In this document: piece by piece, positions 1-7,416 of the stretch
Position numbering within the stretch: the stretch's first letter is position 1
How the letters are laid out: every line of letters starts with the position of its first letter
Source of the DNA: Rhizobium sp. Q54
GTDB taxonomy: Bacteria > Pseudomonadota > Alphaproteobacteria > UBA2966 > CAIVPW01
Assembly: GCA_945889645.1 (NCBI GenBank)
Contig: CAMDCA010000002.1
Location: 1-64,000 of the forward strand
Direction of reading: 5' to 3'
DNA: 64,000 bases
The notes under the pieces: generated by a model
The model's input: the letters and a program-made list of their open reading frames with translations, nothing else
Databases searched by the model: none
What the model was told of the DNA's origin: nothing
Translations under genes and position numbers: made by a program

Positions 1-87
1 ATCTTCGTTCCTACGTCACTGCGATGAGACCAAAACCCTCCGCTAGCGGGAACCCTCAATCTGTCTCATTGGCGCTGACGGCGGACA
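1..87. mobile_element. Possible insertion-sequence end abutting truncated nirB
   Basis: Similarity to the NirB family stops at position 88. Read outward on the minus strand, the following bases begin TGTCCGCC and hold the hexamer TGAGAC close to the end. TGAGAC occurs again at 24-29 on the plus strand, and the 10-bp palindrome CCGCTAGCGG lies between the two. A 5'-TGT terminus with internal repeats is typical of some transposable-element ends, for example the IS21 family. No transposase is in the window, so this is an inference from the abrupt loss of homology. Confidence 0.3.
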
Positions 88-909
88 GTCGGGGTCGGAG
101 GTGTGCATCGTCGCATCGACGACGATGCCGCGATTGACGGTGAGTCCGGCTTCCTTGGCGAGCGCTGCGTTGGGACGGATGCCGACCGCCATGACGACGA
201 GGTCGGCCGGAATGACGGTGCCGTCCTTCAGGCGAACGCCCTCGACCCGCTTCTCGCCGAGGATGGCTTCGGTGTCCGCCTTGGTGATGACCTTGATGCC
301 GCGCTCTTCGATGGTCTTGCGCAGCAGGTGACCGGCGGCGGGATCGAGCTGCCGTTCCATCAAGGTGGGCATGAGATGCACGACGGTGACGTCCATGCCC
401 TGCTCCGCCATGCCGGCGGCCGCTTCTAGGCCCAGGAGTCCACCGCCGATGACCACGGCTTTGCCGCGCGCCTTGGCGGCCAGCAGCATGGCGTGGACGT
501 CGTCGAGGTCGCGGTAGGTGAGAACGCCGGCGAGCTTGTGGCCGGGGACGGGAATGATGATCGGCGACGAGTCGGTGGCGATGATGAGCTTGTCGTACTC
601 AGCGGTGGTACCGTTTTCCGCGGTGACCGTGCGGGCAGCGCGGTCGATCTTGACGACCTTCATGCCCTTGTAGAGCAGCACGTCGTGGCGGATGTACCAG
701 CCGTCACCGTGGATGACGATGTCTTCGAACGTCTTTTCGCCCGAGAGCACCGGCGAGAGCATGATGCGGTCGTAGTTGACCCGCGGCTCGGCATTGAAAA
801 TCGTCACCGCATAGGCGCCCGGCGACGACTCGAACAGGCGTTCCAGAGCACGGCCCGGCGCCATGCCGTTGCCGATCACGACCAGTCTTTGACGCGTACT
901 CGCGGTCAT
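43..909 (-). pseudogene. nirB: NirB-type FAD/NAD(P) oxidoreductase, C-terminally truncated
   Basis: This is the N-terminal third of an assimilatory nitrite reductase large subunit (NirB), or a close FAD/NAD(P)H oxidoreductase relative. The chosen start gives MTASTRQRLVVIGNGMAPG, whose GNGMA turn is the FAD-binding motif seen at the start of NirB. A second glycine motif (VVIGGGLLGLEAA) binds NAD(P)H. NirB proteins normally exceed 800 residues and carry siroheme and Fe-S domains; here homology ends at TSDPD, followed by 14 unrelated residues and a TAG. It starts 2 nt after the nrtD stop, so it was the fourth gene of the nitrate operon. The truncated product cannot reduce nitrite. The break may be an insertion-element junction or an assembly edge. 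A different ferredoxin- or NADH-linked reductase of this fold cannot be excluded. Confidence 0.8.
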
Positions 910-911
910 CA

Positions 912-1706
912 CTAGGCCGCCGCTGGTCGCCGCTGGCGCTCGTAGAGAAAGCGCAGAACGCGCGCACGCGCTCCAAGGTAGGTCGCGTTGTCGGTCAGCT
1001 TGAGGCGGTCGCGCGGCCGCGGCAGATCGACCGTCAGAACCTCGCCGATGGTGGCGCATGGACCGTTGGTCATCATGACGATGCGGTCCGACAGCAGGAC
1101 AGCTTCATCCACGTCGTGGGTGATCATGATGACCGTGTTGCCGAGGCGTGCTGCAATCTCCTGCACCGTGTCCTGCAGCTGGGCCCGCGTCAGCGCGTCG
1201 AGAGCACCGAACGGCTCGTCGAGCAGAAGCACCTTGGGCTCCATGCAGAGCGCGCGAGCGATGCCGACGCGCTGCTTCATGCCGCCGGAAATCTCGGCCG
1301 GGCGCTTTTGGGTTTCGTGCGCCATGTGCACCAGGTGCAAATGATGCATCGTCCAGTCGTGACGCTCGGCGCGCGACTTGGTCTTGCCGAACACCTTGTC
1401 CACCGCCAAGCGCACGTTGCCGTAGACCGTGAGCCACGGCAGCAGAGAGTGGTTCTGGAACACGACAGCGCGATCGGGGCCAGGCGTGGTGACGTGCTGG
1501 CCTTCGAGAACGACGCCACCGTGAGTGGCGGGCGTGAGGCCGGCGACGATGTTCAGCAGAGTCGACTTGCCGCAGCCGGAGTGGCCGATGATCGACACGA
1601 ACTCGCCCTTGGAGATGGACAGTGTCACCCCCTTGAGCACGTCGTTGCCGGCCGTGCCGCGCGCGAACGATTTGTCGATGTGCGAGATCTGCAGGTACGG
1701 GTTCAT
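912..1706 (-). CDS. nrtD: Nitrate ABC transporter, ATP-binding subunit
   Basis: ATPase of a nitrate/nitrite (possibly bicarbonate- or sulfonate-related) importer. The product is 264 aa from the start MNPYLQISHIDKSF; the ORF track extends upstream into the permease gene. Walker A is GHSGCGKST, the signature is SGGMKQRVGIARAL and Walker B is VLLLDEPFGALDA. It is a single-domain ATPase like cyanobacterial NrtD, without the NrtA-like C-terminal domain of NrtC. The start lies 4 nt after the nrtB stop and the gene is in one operon with nrtA, nrtB and the broken nirB. Specificity rests on the neighbours, since the ATPase alone resembles SsuB and TauB as well. Confidence 0.88.
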   Translation of the reverse strand: MNPYLQISHIDKSFARGTAGNDVLKGVTLSISKGEFVSIIGHSGCGKSTLLNIVAGLTPATHGGVVLEGQHVTTPGPDRAVVFQNHSLLPWLTVYGNVRLAVDKVFGKTKSRAERHDWTMHHLHLVHMAHETQKRPAEISGGMKQRVGIARALCMEPKVLLLDEPFGALDALTRAQLQDTVQEIAARLGNTVIMITHDVDEAVLLSDRIVMMTNGPCATIGEVLTVDLPRPRDRLKLTDNATYLGARARVLRFLYERQRRPAAA

Positions 1707-1710
1707 TGTC

Positions 1711-2616
1711 CTAGCTCCGTGCCGTGCCGCGTGTGGCGAAGTAGCCGACGGCCGCGACGATACGGTCGAGGGCGAAGCCAACTAGGCCGATGTAGACCAG
1801 CGCAACGATGATGTCGGGCAGGCGTGACGAGTTCCACGCGTCCCAGATGAAGAAGCCGATACCGACGCCGCCGGTGAGCATCTCGGCGGCAACGATCCCA
1901 AGCCAGGCAAGACCGACGCCGATACGCAGGCCCGTGAAGATGTACGGCGCCGCCGCGGGAACCATGATCTTGGTGAAGTACTCGAAGTGGTTGAGCTGCA
2001 GCACCTGCGCAACGTTGCGGTAGTCCTGCGGAATGTTTCGGATACCGACTGCGGTATTGATGATGATCGGCCAGATCGCGGTGATGAAGATGACGAAGAT
2101 CGCCGCCGGCTGGCTGTTGCGGAACGCCGCAAGAGCGATCGGCAGCCAGGCGAGCGGCGGAATGGTGCGCAGAACCTGGAACAGCGGATCGAGGGCCCGC
2201 ATTGCCCAGGTCGACTGCCCCACCAGCGTGCCGAGCGTGATGCCAACGATGATGGCGAAGCCAAAGCCGATTGCGACACGTTGCAAGGATACGATGAGGC
2301 GGAAGCCAAGGCCGATGTCCTGCGGCCCGTAGTTGAACCACGGATCGAGGATCAGTTCCTTGCCTTCACGCCAGACCTGACTGGGCGGCGGCAATGTCGC
2401 GCCGGCGCCGGAACACAGGATTTCCCACACGATCAGCGTGAGGCCGATGCCGAGCAGAGGCGGGATGGTGCGCGCGGCAATACCCGGCAGCACCAGCATC
2501 ACCTTCTGCTTGAGGAACCGGCTCCGCGCTACGCCGAGCCGGACGACGTCTGCCGGCGGATGCGGGGGCGGAACTGGCGCCGGATCATGGCGCTCCGAAA
2601 GTGCGGGAACGCTCAT
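1711..2616 (-). CDS. nrtB: Nitrate ABC transporter, permease
   Basis: Inner-membrane subunit of the nitrate importer, 301 aa from MSVPALSERHDPAP. An N-terminal cytoplasmic stretch of about 55 residues precedes hydrophobic segments, and the EAA-type coupling loop is visible near VAAEMLTGGVGIGFFI in the C-terminal third, as in NrtB/SsuC permeases. The start I chose lies 2 nt downstream of the nrtA stop, which fits translational coupling. The longer track start would run into nrtA. It should form the channel with NrtD and receive substrate from NrtA. Confidence 0.88.
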   Translation of the reverse strand: MSVPALSERHDPAPVPPPHPPADVVRLGVARSRFLKQKVMLVLPGIAARTIPPLLGIGLTLIVWEILCSGAGATLPPPSQVWREGKELILDPWFNYGPQDIGLGFRLIVSLQRVAIGFGFAIIVGITLGTLVGQSTWAMRALDPLFQVLRTIPPLAWLPIALAAFRNSQPAAIFVIFITAIWPIIINTAVGIRNIPQDYRNVAQVLQLNHFEYFTKIMVPAAAPYIFTGLRIGVGLAWLGIVAAEMLTGGVGIGFFIWDAWNSSRLPDIIVALVYIGLVGFALDRIVAAVGYFATRGTARS

Positions 2617-2618
2617 GG

Positions 2619-3944
2619 CTAGACGGCGACCTTCTTGATGTCGAGGCTCTTCAGATAGGCCATCGGGTTCTCGGGATCGAACACCTTGCCGTCGAACCAC
2701 TTCTCGACGCCACGCGAGGTGCTCGTCGGGATCTCGTTCTTAGGCACGTTGATCATGCCGGCGACCTCACGCCACATGTCCTCGCGGTTGACCTTGTCGA
2801 TGAGCGCCTTGGTGTCGAGCGTCGGCTCGAAGTAGCCCCAGCGGATGTCCTCGTGCAGGAACCAGCTGTCGTGGCTCTTGAACGGGTACGAGGCGTTGTT
2901 CGCCCAGAACTTCATGTACTGCTTGGTACCCTTTTCGACGCGGCCGTTGCCGTAGTTGACGTCGCCCATCAGACGGCCCTGGATGTCGGCGACCGGTACG
3001 TTGAACCACTGCCGGCGGCCGACGATCTCGGCGACCTTGGGGCGGTTCTCCATCTTTTCGCACCACTGCTGCGCTTCCATGACGGCGGCGAGGACCGCCT
3101 TGGCGGCGTTCGGGTACTTGTCGACCCACGCGGCGCGCATGGCGAATGCCTTCTCCGGGTGGAGCGGCCACAACTCGCCGGTCATGCACGCGGTGAAGCC
3201 GATCTTCTGGTTCACCAGCTGCTCGTTCCACGGCTCGCCGACGCAGAACGCCTCGGTGTTGCCGACCTTCATGTTGGCCACCATCTGTGGAGGCGGCACG
3301 GTGATAACCGCCGTTTCCTTGTCGGGATCGATGCCGCCGGCGGCGAGCCAATAGCGGATCCACAGGTCGTGGGTGCCACCAGGGAACGTCATGGCGATGT
3401 TGACCGCCTCGCCCTTGGCTTTCTTCGCCGCCAGAGCCGCCTTCAGGGGAGCCGAGTTCAGACCAATCTTGAGATTCTTGTATTCGTCGGCGACCGAGAT
3501 CGCCTGGCTGTCGAGGTTCAGGCGCGCCAGCACGTACAGCGGCACCGGGATGTTGTTCTGGGTCACTCTGCCAGTGGAGATCAGGTATGGCATGGGCGAC
3601 AGGATGTGCGCGCCGTCGATGCCGTTGCCTTCGGAGCCGAGCGCGATGTTGTCGCGCGTCGTGCCCCACGATGCCTGCTTGGAGACCTCGACATCGGGCA
3701 TGCCGTACTTCGCGAAGATGCCGTTCTCTTTGGCGATGACGAGGGCCGAAGCGTCCATCAGGGCGATGTAGCCAAGGATCGCCTTCGTGACCTCGGGACC
3801 TCTCGCCTGGGCGAACGCGCCGCCGGGGAACGCTGAGCGCGCGGCAGCAACCAATGCGATCGCGCCTGCGAGCTTGGCACCGCGCGTGACCAACGAACGG
3901 CGCGAGATCGCGCTGAAGTCATTTCGCATTCCGTGCTTGCGCAT
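2619..3944 (-). CDS. nrtA: Nitrate ABC transporter, substrate-binding protein (Tat-exported)
   Basis: Periplasmic nitrate/nitrite-binding protein of the NrtA/CmpA family, 441 aa. The start MRKHGMRNDF is preceded by GGAG at 9 nt spacing; the 492-aa track ORF starts far upstream without support. Residues about 9-40 form a twin-arginine signal (SRRSLVTRGAKLAG, then AFAQA), so it is probably exported folded. The motif AFCVGEPWNEQLV is diagnostic of NrtA/CmpA rather than SsuA/TauA. It heads the operon nrtA-nrtB-nrtD-nirB' and lies behind a sigma-54 promoter and a structured leader of about 175 nt, so expression should depend on nitrogen status. Confidence 0.9.
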   Translation of the reverse strand: MRKHGMRNDFSAISRRSLVTRGAKLAGAIALVAAARSAFPGGAFAQARGPEVTKAILGYIALMDASALVIAKENGIFAKYGMPDVEVSKQASWGTTRDNIALGSEGNGIDGAHILSPMPYLISTGRVTQNNIPVPLYVLARLNLDSQAISVADEYKNLKIGLNSAPLKAALAAKKAKGEAVNIAMTFPGGTHDLWIRYWLAAGGIDPDKETAVITVPPPQMVANMKVGNTEAFCVGEPWNEQLVNQKIGFTACMTGELWPLHPEKAFAMRAAWVDKYPNAAKAVLAAVMEAQQWCEKMENRPKVAEIVGRRQWFNVPVADIQGRLMGDVNYGNGRVEKGTKQYMKFWANNASYPFKSHDSWFLHEDIRWGYFEPTLDTKALIDKVNREDMWREVAGMINVPKNEIPTSTSRGVEKWFDGKVFDPENPMAYLKSLDIKKVAV

Positions 3945-4031
3945 CGCTTCAAACTCCGTGTTCGCCCCCGGGGGGCACGATGAAATTCCGCCGCCGGTCC
4001 GCAGGCGCGAACGACTCGGCGCAGCAATGGA

Positions 4032-4071
4032 GGACCATCGTTGGTCCGTTTGGCTCCCCGATCGGGGGAGC
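4032..4071 (-). promoter_or_regulatory. Tandem hairpins in the nrtA leader, candidate NasT/ANTAR target
   Basis: In the untranslated leader of nrtA two stems follow each other on the minus strand. The first is GCTCCCC-CGATC-GGGGAGC; five bases later comes GGACC-AACGAT-GGTCC. The second can form a hexaloop with A at position 1 and G at position 4, the pattern recognised by ANTAR antiterminators such as NasT and NasR. The first has a 5-nt loop and fits less well. No clear U-tract terminator follows, so antitermination is inferred from structure and context only. Confidence 0.4.
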
Positions 4072-4128
4072 ATGCGCAATCGACTCACGACTTTCATTGC
4101 CGCGGGCCGGAACGCCCAGCCCTCTCAT

Positions 4129-4144
4129 AGCAAGGGGGGTGCCA
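4129..4144 (-). promoter_or_regulatory. Sigma-54 (RpoN) promoter of nrtABD
   Basis: On the minus strand the sequence TGGCAC-CCCCC-TTGCT matches the -24/-12 consensus TGGCAC-N5-TTGCW at every defined position, with GG and GC exactly 10 nt apart. Transcription would start near 4118, giving a leader of about 175 nt before nrtA. In proteobacteria nitrate-assimilation operons are commonly driven by NtrC with RpoN. I did not identify a convincing NtrC enhancer pair. Confidence 0.75.
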
Positions 4145-4269
4145 CCGCCTTCGGAAGAGGAAGATCCAGCTAGATCAACGATCGGCGCCGTGCACGCACG
4201 CGGCGTTCCGTCACACCGTGCACAACAAATGTGCGCCGCGACTCGTCGAATGAGCGCGGCGTGTGCAGT

Positions 4270-4395
4270 TCAGGCGCCGGCGTCGCCGCGCGCGCGTGCG
4301 CGAATGGCGACGCCCTTCTCCAACGCAGCGACGATCGGCGCGCAGTCGGTCAGCGGGATGAAGCCCAACGTCAGCAAGCGCTTCTCATCGTTAGG
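4270..4395 (-). pseudogene. nasS: nasS-like remnant (nitrate-sensor binding protein, N-terminal scrap)
   Basis: Reading the minus strand just past the nasT remnant gives RLLTLGFIPLTDCAPIVAAL followed by EKG, the hallmark N-terminus of the NrtA/NasS nitrate-binding family. The similarity then collapses into arginine/alanine-rich sequence (VAIRARARGDAGA) and a TGA at 4270-4272. No ATG or GTG opens this frame. In Paracoccus-type nas loci nasT is followed directly by nasS, the same order as here. NasS normally holds NasT inactive until nitrate binds; this fragment cannot do so. The ORF track does not list it. Confidence 0.72.
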
Positions 4396-4621
4396 ATTTC
4401 AGGAGGTGGGCGATGGCGACGACGGACTGCGCCGCGTCGGCGAGGCGACGGCCCTGATCCATCGCCAGCTTGCGCAACGTGCGGCAGGCGAGGTCCTCGC
4501 TCATCTTGCGCTGCTCCATCAGGATGCCTTTTGCGCGCTCGATGACCTTGCGTTCGGCAAGCGTGCTGCGCGCTTCTTCAAGCTCGCGGCGCAGCGATTC
4601 GACTGGGACGGCGAGGGAGAG
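4391..4621 (-). pseudogene. nasT: nasT remnant (ANTAR RNA-binding domain only)
   Basis: This frame encodes about 75 residues matching the coiled coil and ANTAR domain of NasT: LRRELEEARSTLAERKVIER, then AKGILMEQRKMSEDLACRTL and RKLAMDQGRRLADAAQSVV, ending in a TAA at 4391-4393. NasT proteins are near 190 residues with an N-terminal receiver-like domain. Here an in-frame TGA at 4622-4624 cuts the frame, no start codon precedes the coiled coil, and no receiver domain is found upstream in any frame. ANTAR proteins bind tandem hairpins in nitrate-operon leaders, and such hairpins occur about 320 nt downstream. The gene appears dead, unless a non-standard start makes an isolated ANTAR peptide. The ORF track misses it. 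Confidence 0.78.
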
Positions 4622-5004
4622 TCACGCCGCCCCTCGGGGAGCGAGGACAGCCCGACCAAAACCTCGGTATGCGCGCCCAAACCCGAAACCATTTGGGCGC
4701 GCGAAGGCTCGGCCGCTTGACGGCGCCCCCTCCGAAGAGAGGCCGAACCCGGCCGGCCACGCGTACGCCACGCCGCCAACGTCCGGAGGCGCCAGAACGT
4801 CGCCCCGGCCCCCGCACCGTCCCTTGGGAGGAAACGGCGGTGCGGCGGACCCATGAGCGGCATGTACGCGCCGCCGGCGACCTCTTGGCGCCTCCACGAC
4901 CGAAGATGTCGGCCTCTTGTTTCGGGGCACATCCGGAGGTGCAACAGACGTGTTAAAGCATGTAAAAGAGGGACAGGATTGGTACCTTCCTGCGGGGGAA
5001 TCTT
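4622..5004. other. Non-coding stretch between nasT remnant and response regulator
   Basis: I see no gene here. The ORFs in the track are proline/arginine/glycine-rich, low-complexity frames on both strands without family resemblance. The stretch contains the inverted repeat listed at 4671-4702 and, at its right end, the upstream region and ribosome-binding site (GGGGGAA) of the response regulator at 5005. Confidence 0.6.
4671..4702. repeat. 11-bp inverted repeat
   Basis: GCGCGCCCAAA and TTTGGGCGCGC are perfect inverted arms separated by 10 nt. The structure could be a terminator-like hairpin or a protein-binding palindrome. It lies just upstream of the breakpoint of the nasT remnant and is not associated with an intact gene. 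Confidence 0.6.
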
Positions 5005-5706
5005 GTGGCCGCGAAGATTCATGTCCTGATCGTTGAGGACGACGAGCTGGTTCGCTCCCTGCTCGATGCGTTCCTGCGCGAACGCGGCTACCGCATCAGT
5101 GCGGTTGGCAGCGGCGCCGCCATGCGCGGGGTACTGGCGCACGAGTCGATCGATATCCTGCTGCTCGACCTGGGCCTGCCGGACGAGGACGGCATCGCTT
5201 TGGCGCGTCAATTCCGCACGGTGCACCAGACGCCGATGATGATCCTGACCGCGCGCAGCACGCGCAACGATCGCATCGCCACGCTGGAGATCGGCGCCGA
5301 CGACTACCTGGTGAAGCCGTTCGATCCCCAGGAGCTGGCGCTGCGTATCAGTAATCTGGTGGCGCGCAACCGCGGCAGTGAGGTCGATGGGCGCGCCCCT
5401 GCCTTTGCCTTTGGCGGCTTCCGCTTCGACGTGCGCAACCACGCCCTGACCGATTCAAGCGGCAAGGCGGTCCAGCTGACGCCCGCCGAGTTCTCCATTC
5501 TGGCAGCCTTTGCCAAGGCGCCGGGCCGGGTGCTGAGCCGCGATTTCCTATTGGATGCCATCACGCGCGGTGGCGATGCACCGGGCGAACGAGTCGTCGA
5601 TGTGGTGGTCGGACGCCTGCGCAAGAAGATGGGCGACGATCCCCGCAACCCCTCCCTGATCAAGACCGTGACGGGGTTCGGCTACATGCTGCAGGCCGAC
5701 TCGTAG
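5005..5706 (+). CDS. OmpR/PhoB-family response regulator, orphan
   Basis: Two-domain transcriptional regulator of 233 aa starting at GTG behind GGGGGAA. The receiver domain (residues 1-120) has the acidic pocket EDD at 11-13, the phosphoacceptor D55 in ILLLDLGLPD, and the switch Thr and Lys in MILTARS and DDYLVKPFD. The winged-helix DNA-binding domain occupies about 130-230. No histidine kinase is adjacent; the downstream gene (efp) is convergent. The sequence pattern resembles TorR/ArcA-like regulators, but the target genes cannot be read from context. Confidence 0.9.
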   Translation: MAAKIHVLIVEDDELVRSLLDAFLRERGYRISAVGSGAAMRGVLAHESIDILLLDLGLPDEDGIALARQFRTVHQTPMMILTARSTRNDRIATLEIGADDYLVKPFDPQELALRISNLVARNRGSEVDGRAPAFAFGGFRFDVRNHALTDSSGKAVQLTPAEFSILAAFAKAPGRVLSRDFLLDAITRGGDAPGERVVDVVVGRLRKKMGDDPRNPSLIKTVTGFGYMLQADS

Positions 5707-5710
5707 CGCG

Positions 5711-6277
5711 TTAGTCCTTGGCGCGCTCCGAATAGGAACCATCGACCGTCATTACGACGATGCGGGTGCCGACGTTGATGTGCGGCGGCACCAAGGTGCG
5801 CACGCCGTTGGACAGCACCGCCGGCTTGTAGGACGAAGCGGCTGTTTGGCCGCGTACCGTCGGCTCGGTCTCGACGACCTCGAGGGTGACGCGCTGGGGC
5901 AGTTCGTAGCCGACCGCGATGCCCTCGTGCAGGCTGACGAACACCTTCATCTCGGGCTGAAGATAGGCAGCCTGGTCGCCGATCAGGTCGGCGGGCAAAG
6001 TGACCTGCTCGTAGTTCTCGCTGTTCATGAAGTGAAAGCCGTCGCCATCGCCGAAGAGGAACGTGTGCTCCTTTTCCTCGACATGGGCGCGCTCGACCTG
6101 TTCGGTGGTGCGCCAGCGCTCCGAGACTTTGACGCCGTCGCTGAGGCGGCGGGCGTCGATCTGGGTCACCGGAGTGCCCTTACCAGGATGGATGTTCTCT
6201 GCCGTCAGGATGACGTAGAGCTTGCCCTCCAGATCGATGATGTTGCCCTTGCGAAGCGAACTGGCGATGACTTTCAC
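5711..6277 (-). CDS. efp: Translation elongation factor P
   Basis: EF-P relieves ribosome stalling at polyproline stretches. The product is 188 aa from a GTG start ([20 protein letters not shown]), the normal family length; the track start at 6361 would add residues that overlap epmA. The loop HPGKGTP carries the lysine at the position modified in EpmA/EpmB-dependent EF-P proteins. The three domains are complete and the C-terminus ends [18 protein letters not shown]. It is divergent from epmA and epmB, which encode its modification enzymes, with about 80 bp between the starts. Confidence 0.93.
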   Translation of the reverse strand: MKVIASSLRKGNIIDLEGKLYVILTAENIHPGKGTPVTQIDARRLSDGVKVSERWRTTEQVERAHVEEKEHTFLFGDGDGFHFMNSENYEQVTLPADLIGDQAAYLQPEMKVFVSLHEGIAVGYELPQRVTLEVVETEPTVRGQTAASSYKPAVLSNGVRTLVPPHINVGTRIVVMTVDGSYSERAKD

Positions 6278-6360
6278 GGATGGCCCCCGGCCCTTGGCAT
6301 TTCGGGGCCGCACGATACCGATCCTGGCGGCCTCCGCCAGTAGTTTCCGTGGCAGCACCA

Positions 6361-7407
6361 ATGAATGAGGCTTCCGGCACTCCGTCCCCCTGGTGGGAAC
6401 CGGGGCGGCACGCCGATCGCCGCCCGTTCCTGCTAGCGCGAGCCCGCATCGCCACCGCGGTGCGCCAGTTCTTCGCCGAGCGTGGATTCATCGAGGTGGA
6501 GACGGCGGCGCTTCAGGTATCGCCCGGCAACGAAACCCACCTGCACGCCTTTGCCACCGAGGCACAGGGAGCCGACGGCGCGCCCTTGCCCCTGTATCTG
6601 CATACCTCGCCGGAGTTCGCTTGCAAGAAGCTGCTCGCGGCGGGAGAGACGCGCGTGTTCAGTTTCGGGCACGTGTTCCGTAACCGTGAGCGCGGCCCCC
6701 TGCACCATCCCGAGTTCACGATGTTGGAGTGGTACCGGGCCGGCGAGCCCTACGACACCGTGATCGCCGACTGCATCGGCATCGTCCAGACCGCCGCCCG
6801 CGCGGCCCCGGCCGTTTCGCTGCGCTATCGCGAACACCGTGCCGACCCGTTCCAGGCCGCCGAACGGCTATCCGTGGCGGCCGCGTTCGAGCGCTTTGCC
6901 CACATCGACGTGATCGGCACTGCGGGGGATGGACGTGCGTTGGCTGAGGCCGCCCACACCGTGGGGGTGCGCACGGCGATCGACGACACGTGGAGCGACG
7001 TATTCAGCAAGCTGCTGGTCGCCAAAGTTGAGCCGAACCTTGGCCGGGGCCATCTCTCGGTCCTGGATGAGTATCCCTTGGCCGAAGCGGCCCTGGCGCG
7101 CCCCAAGCCGGGAGTTGCGGGAGTCGCGGAACGCTTCGAGCTCTATGCCTGCGGAGTCGAGCTCGCCAACGGCTTCGGCGAGCTCACCGACGCGAGCGAG
7201 CAGCGGCGGCGCTTCGAGACGGCGATGGCCGAGAAGCAGCGGCGCTATGGCGCACGCTACCCGATCGACGAGGATTTCCTCGCCGCCGTCGCGCAGATGC
7301 CGCCTGCCAGTGGGGTGGCGATGGGCTTCGATCGCGTGGTGATGCTGGCCACGGCGGCGACGCGCATCGAGGACGTGCTCTGGACCCCCGTCCCCGACCA
7401 TGCTTAA
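6361..7407 (+). CDS. epmA: EF-P--(R)-beta-lysine ligase
   Basis: Class II lysyl-tRNA-synthetase paralogue (GenX/PoxA) without the anticodon-binding domain, 348 aa. It activates beta-lysine with ATP and attaches it to the conserved lysine of EF-P. Motif 2 is seen in [20 protein letters not shown] and motif 3 in [12 protein letters not shown]. The start [12 protein letters not shown] was chosen because the longer frame overlaps efp. It lies directly upstream of epmB (9-nt gap) and divergent from efp, so substrate and both enzymes are clustered. Confidence 0.92.
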   Translation: MNEASGTPSPWWEPGRHADRRPFLLARARIATAVRQFFAERGFIEVETAALQVSPGNETHLHAFATEAQGADGAPLPLYLHTSPEFACKKLLAAGETRVFSFGHVFRNRERGPLHHPEFTMLEWYRAGEPYDTVIADCIGIVQTAARAAPAVSLRYREHRADPFQAAERLSVAAAFERFAHIDVIGTAGDGRALAEAAHTVGVRTAIDDTWSDVFSKLLVAKVEPNLGRGHLSVLDEYPLAEAALARPKPGVAGVAERFELYACGVELANGFGELTDASEQRRRFETAMAEKQRRYGARYPIDEDFLAAVAQMPPASGVAMGFDRVVMLATAATRIEDVLWTPVPDHA

Positions 7408-7416
7408 TGCCCGGCC

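Noticed and set aside
4622-4930. 102-aa minus-strand ORF as the missing nasT N-terminus
   Set aside because: It has no receiver-domain pattern, is glycine/arginine/proline-rich and is not in frame with the ANTAR remnant.
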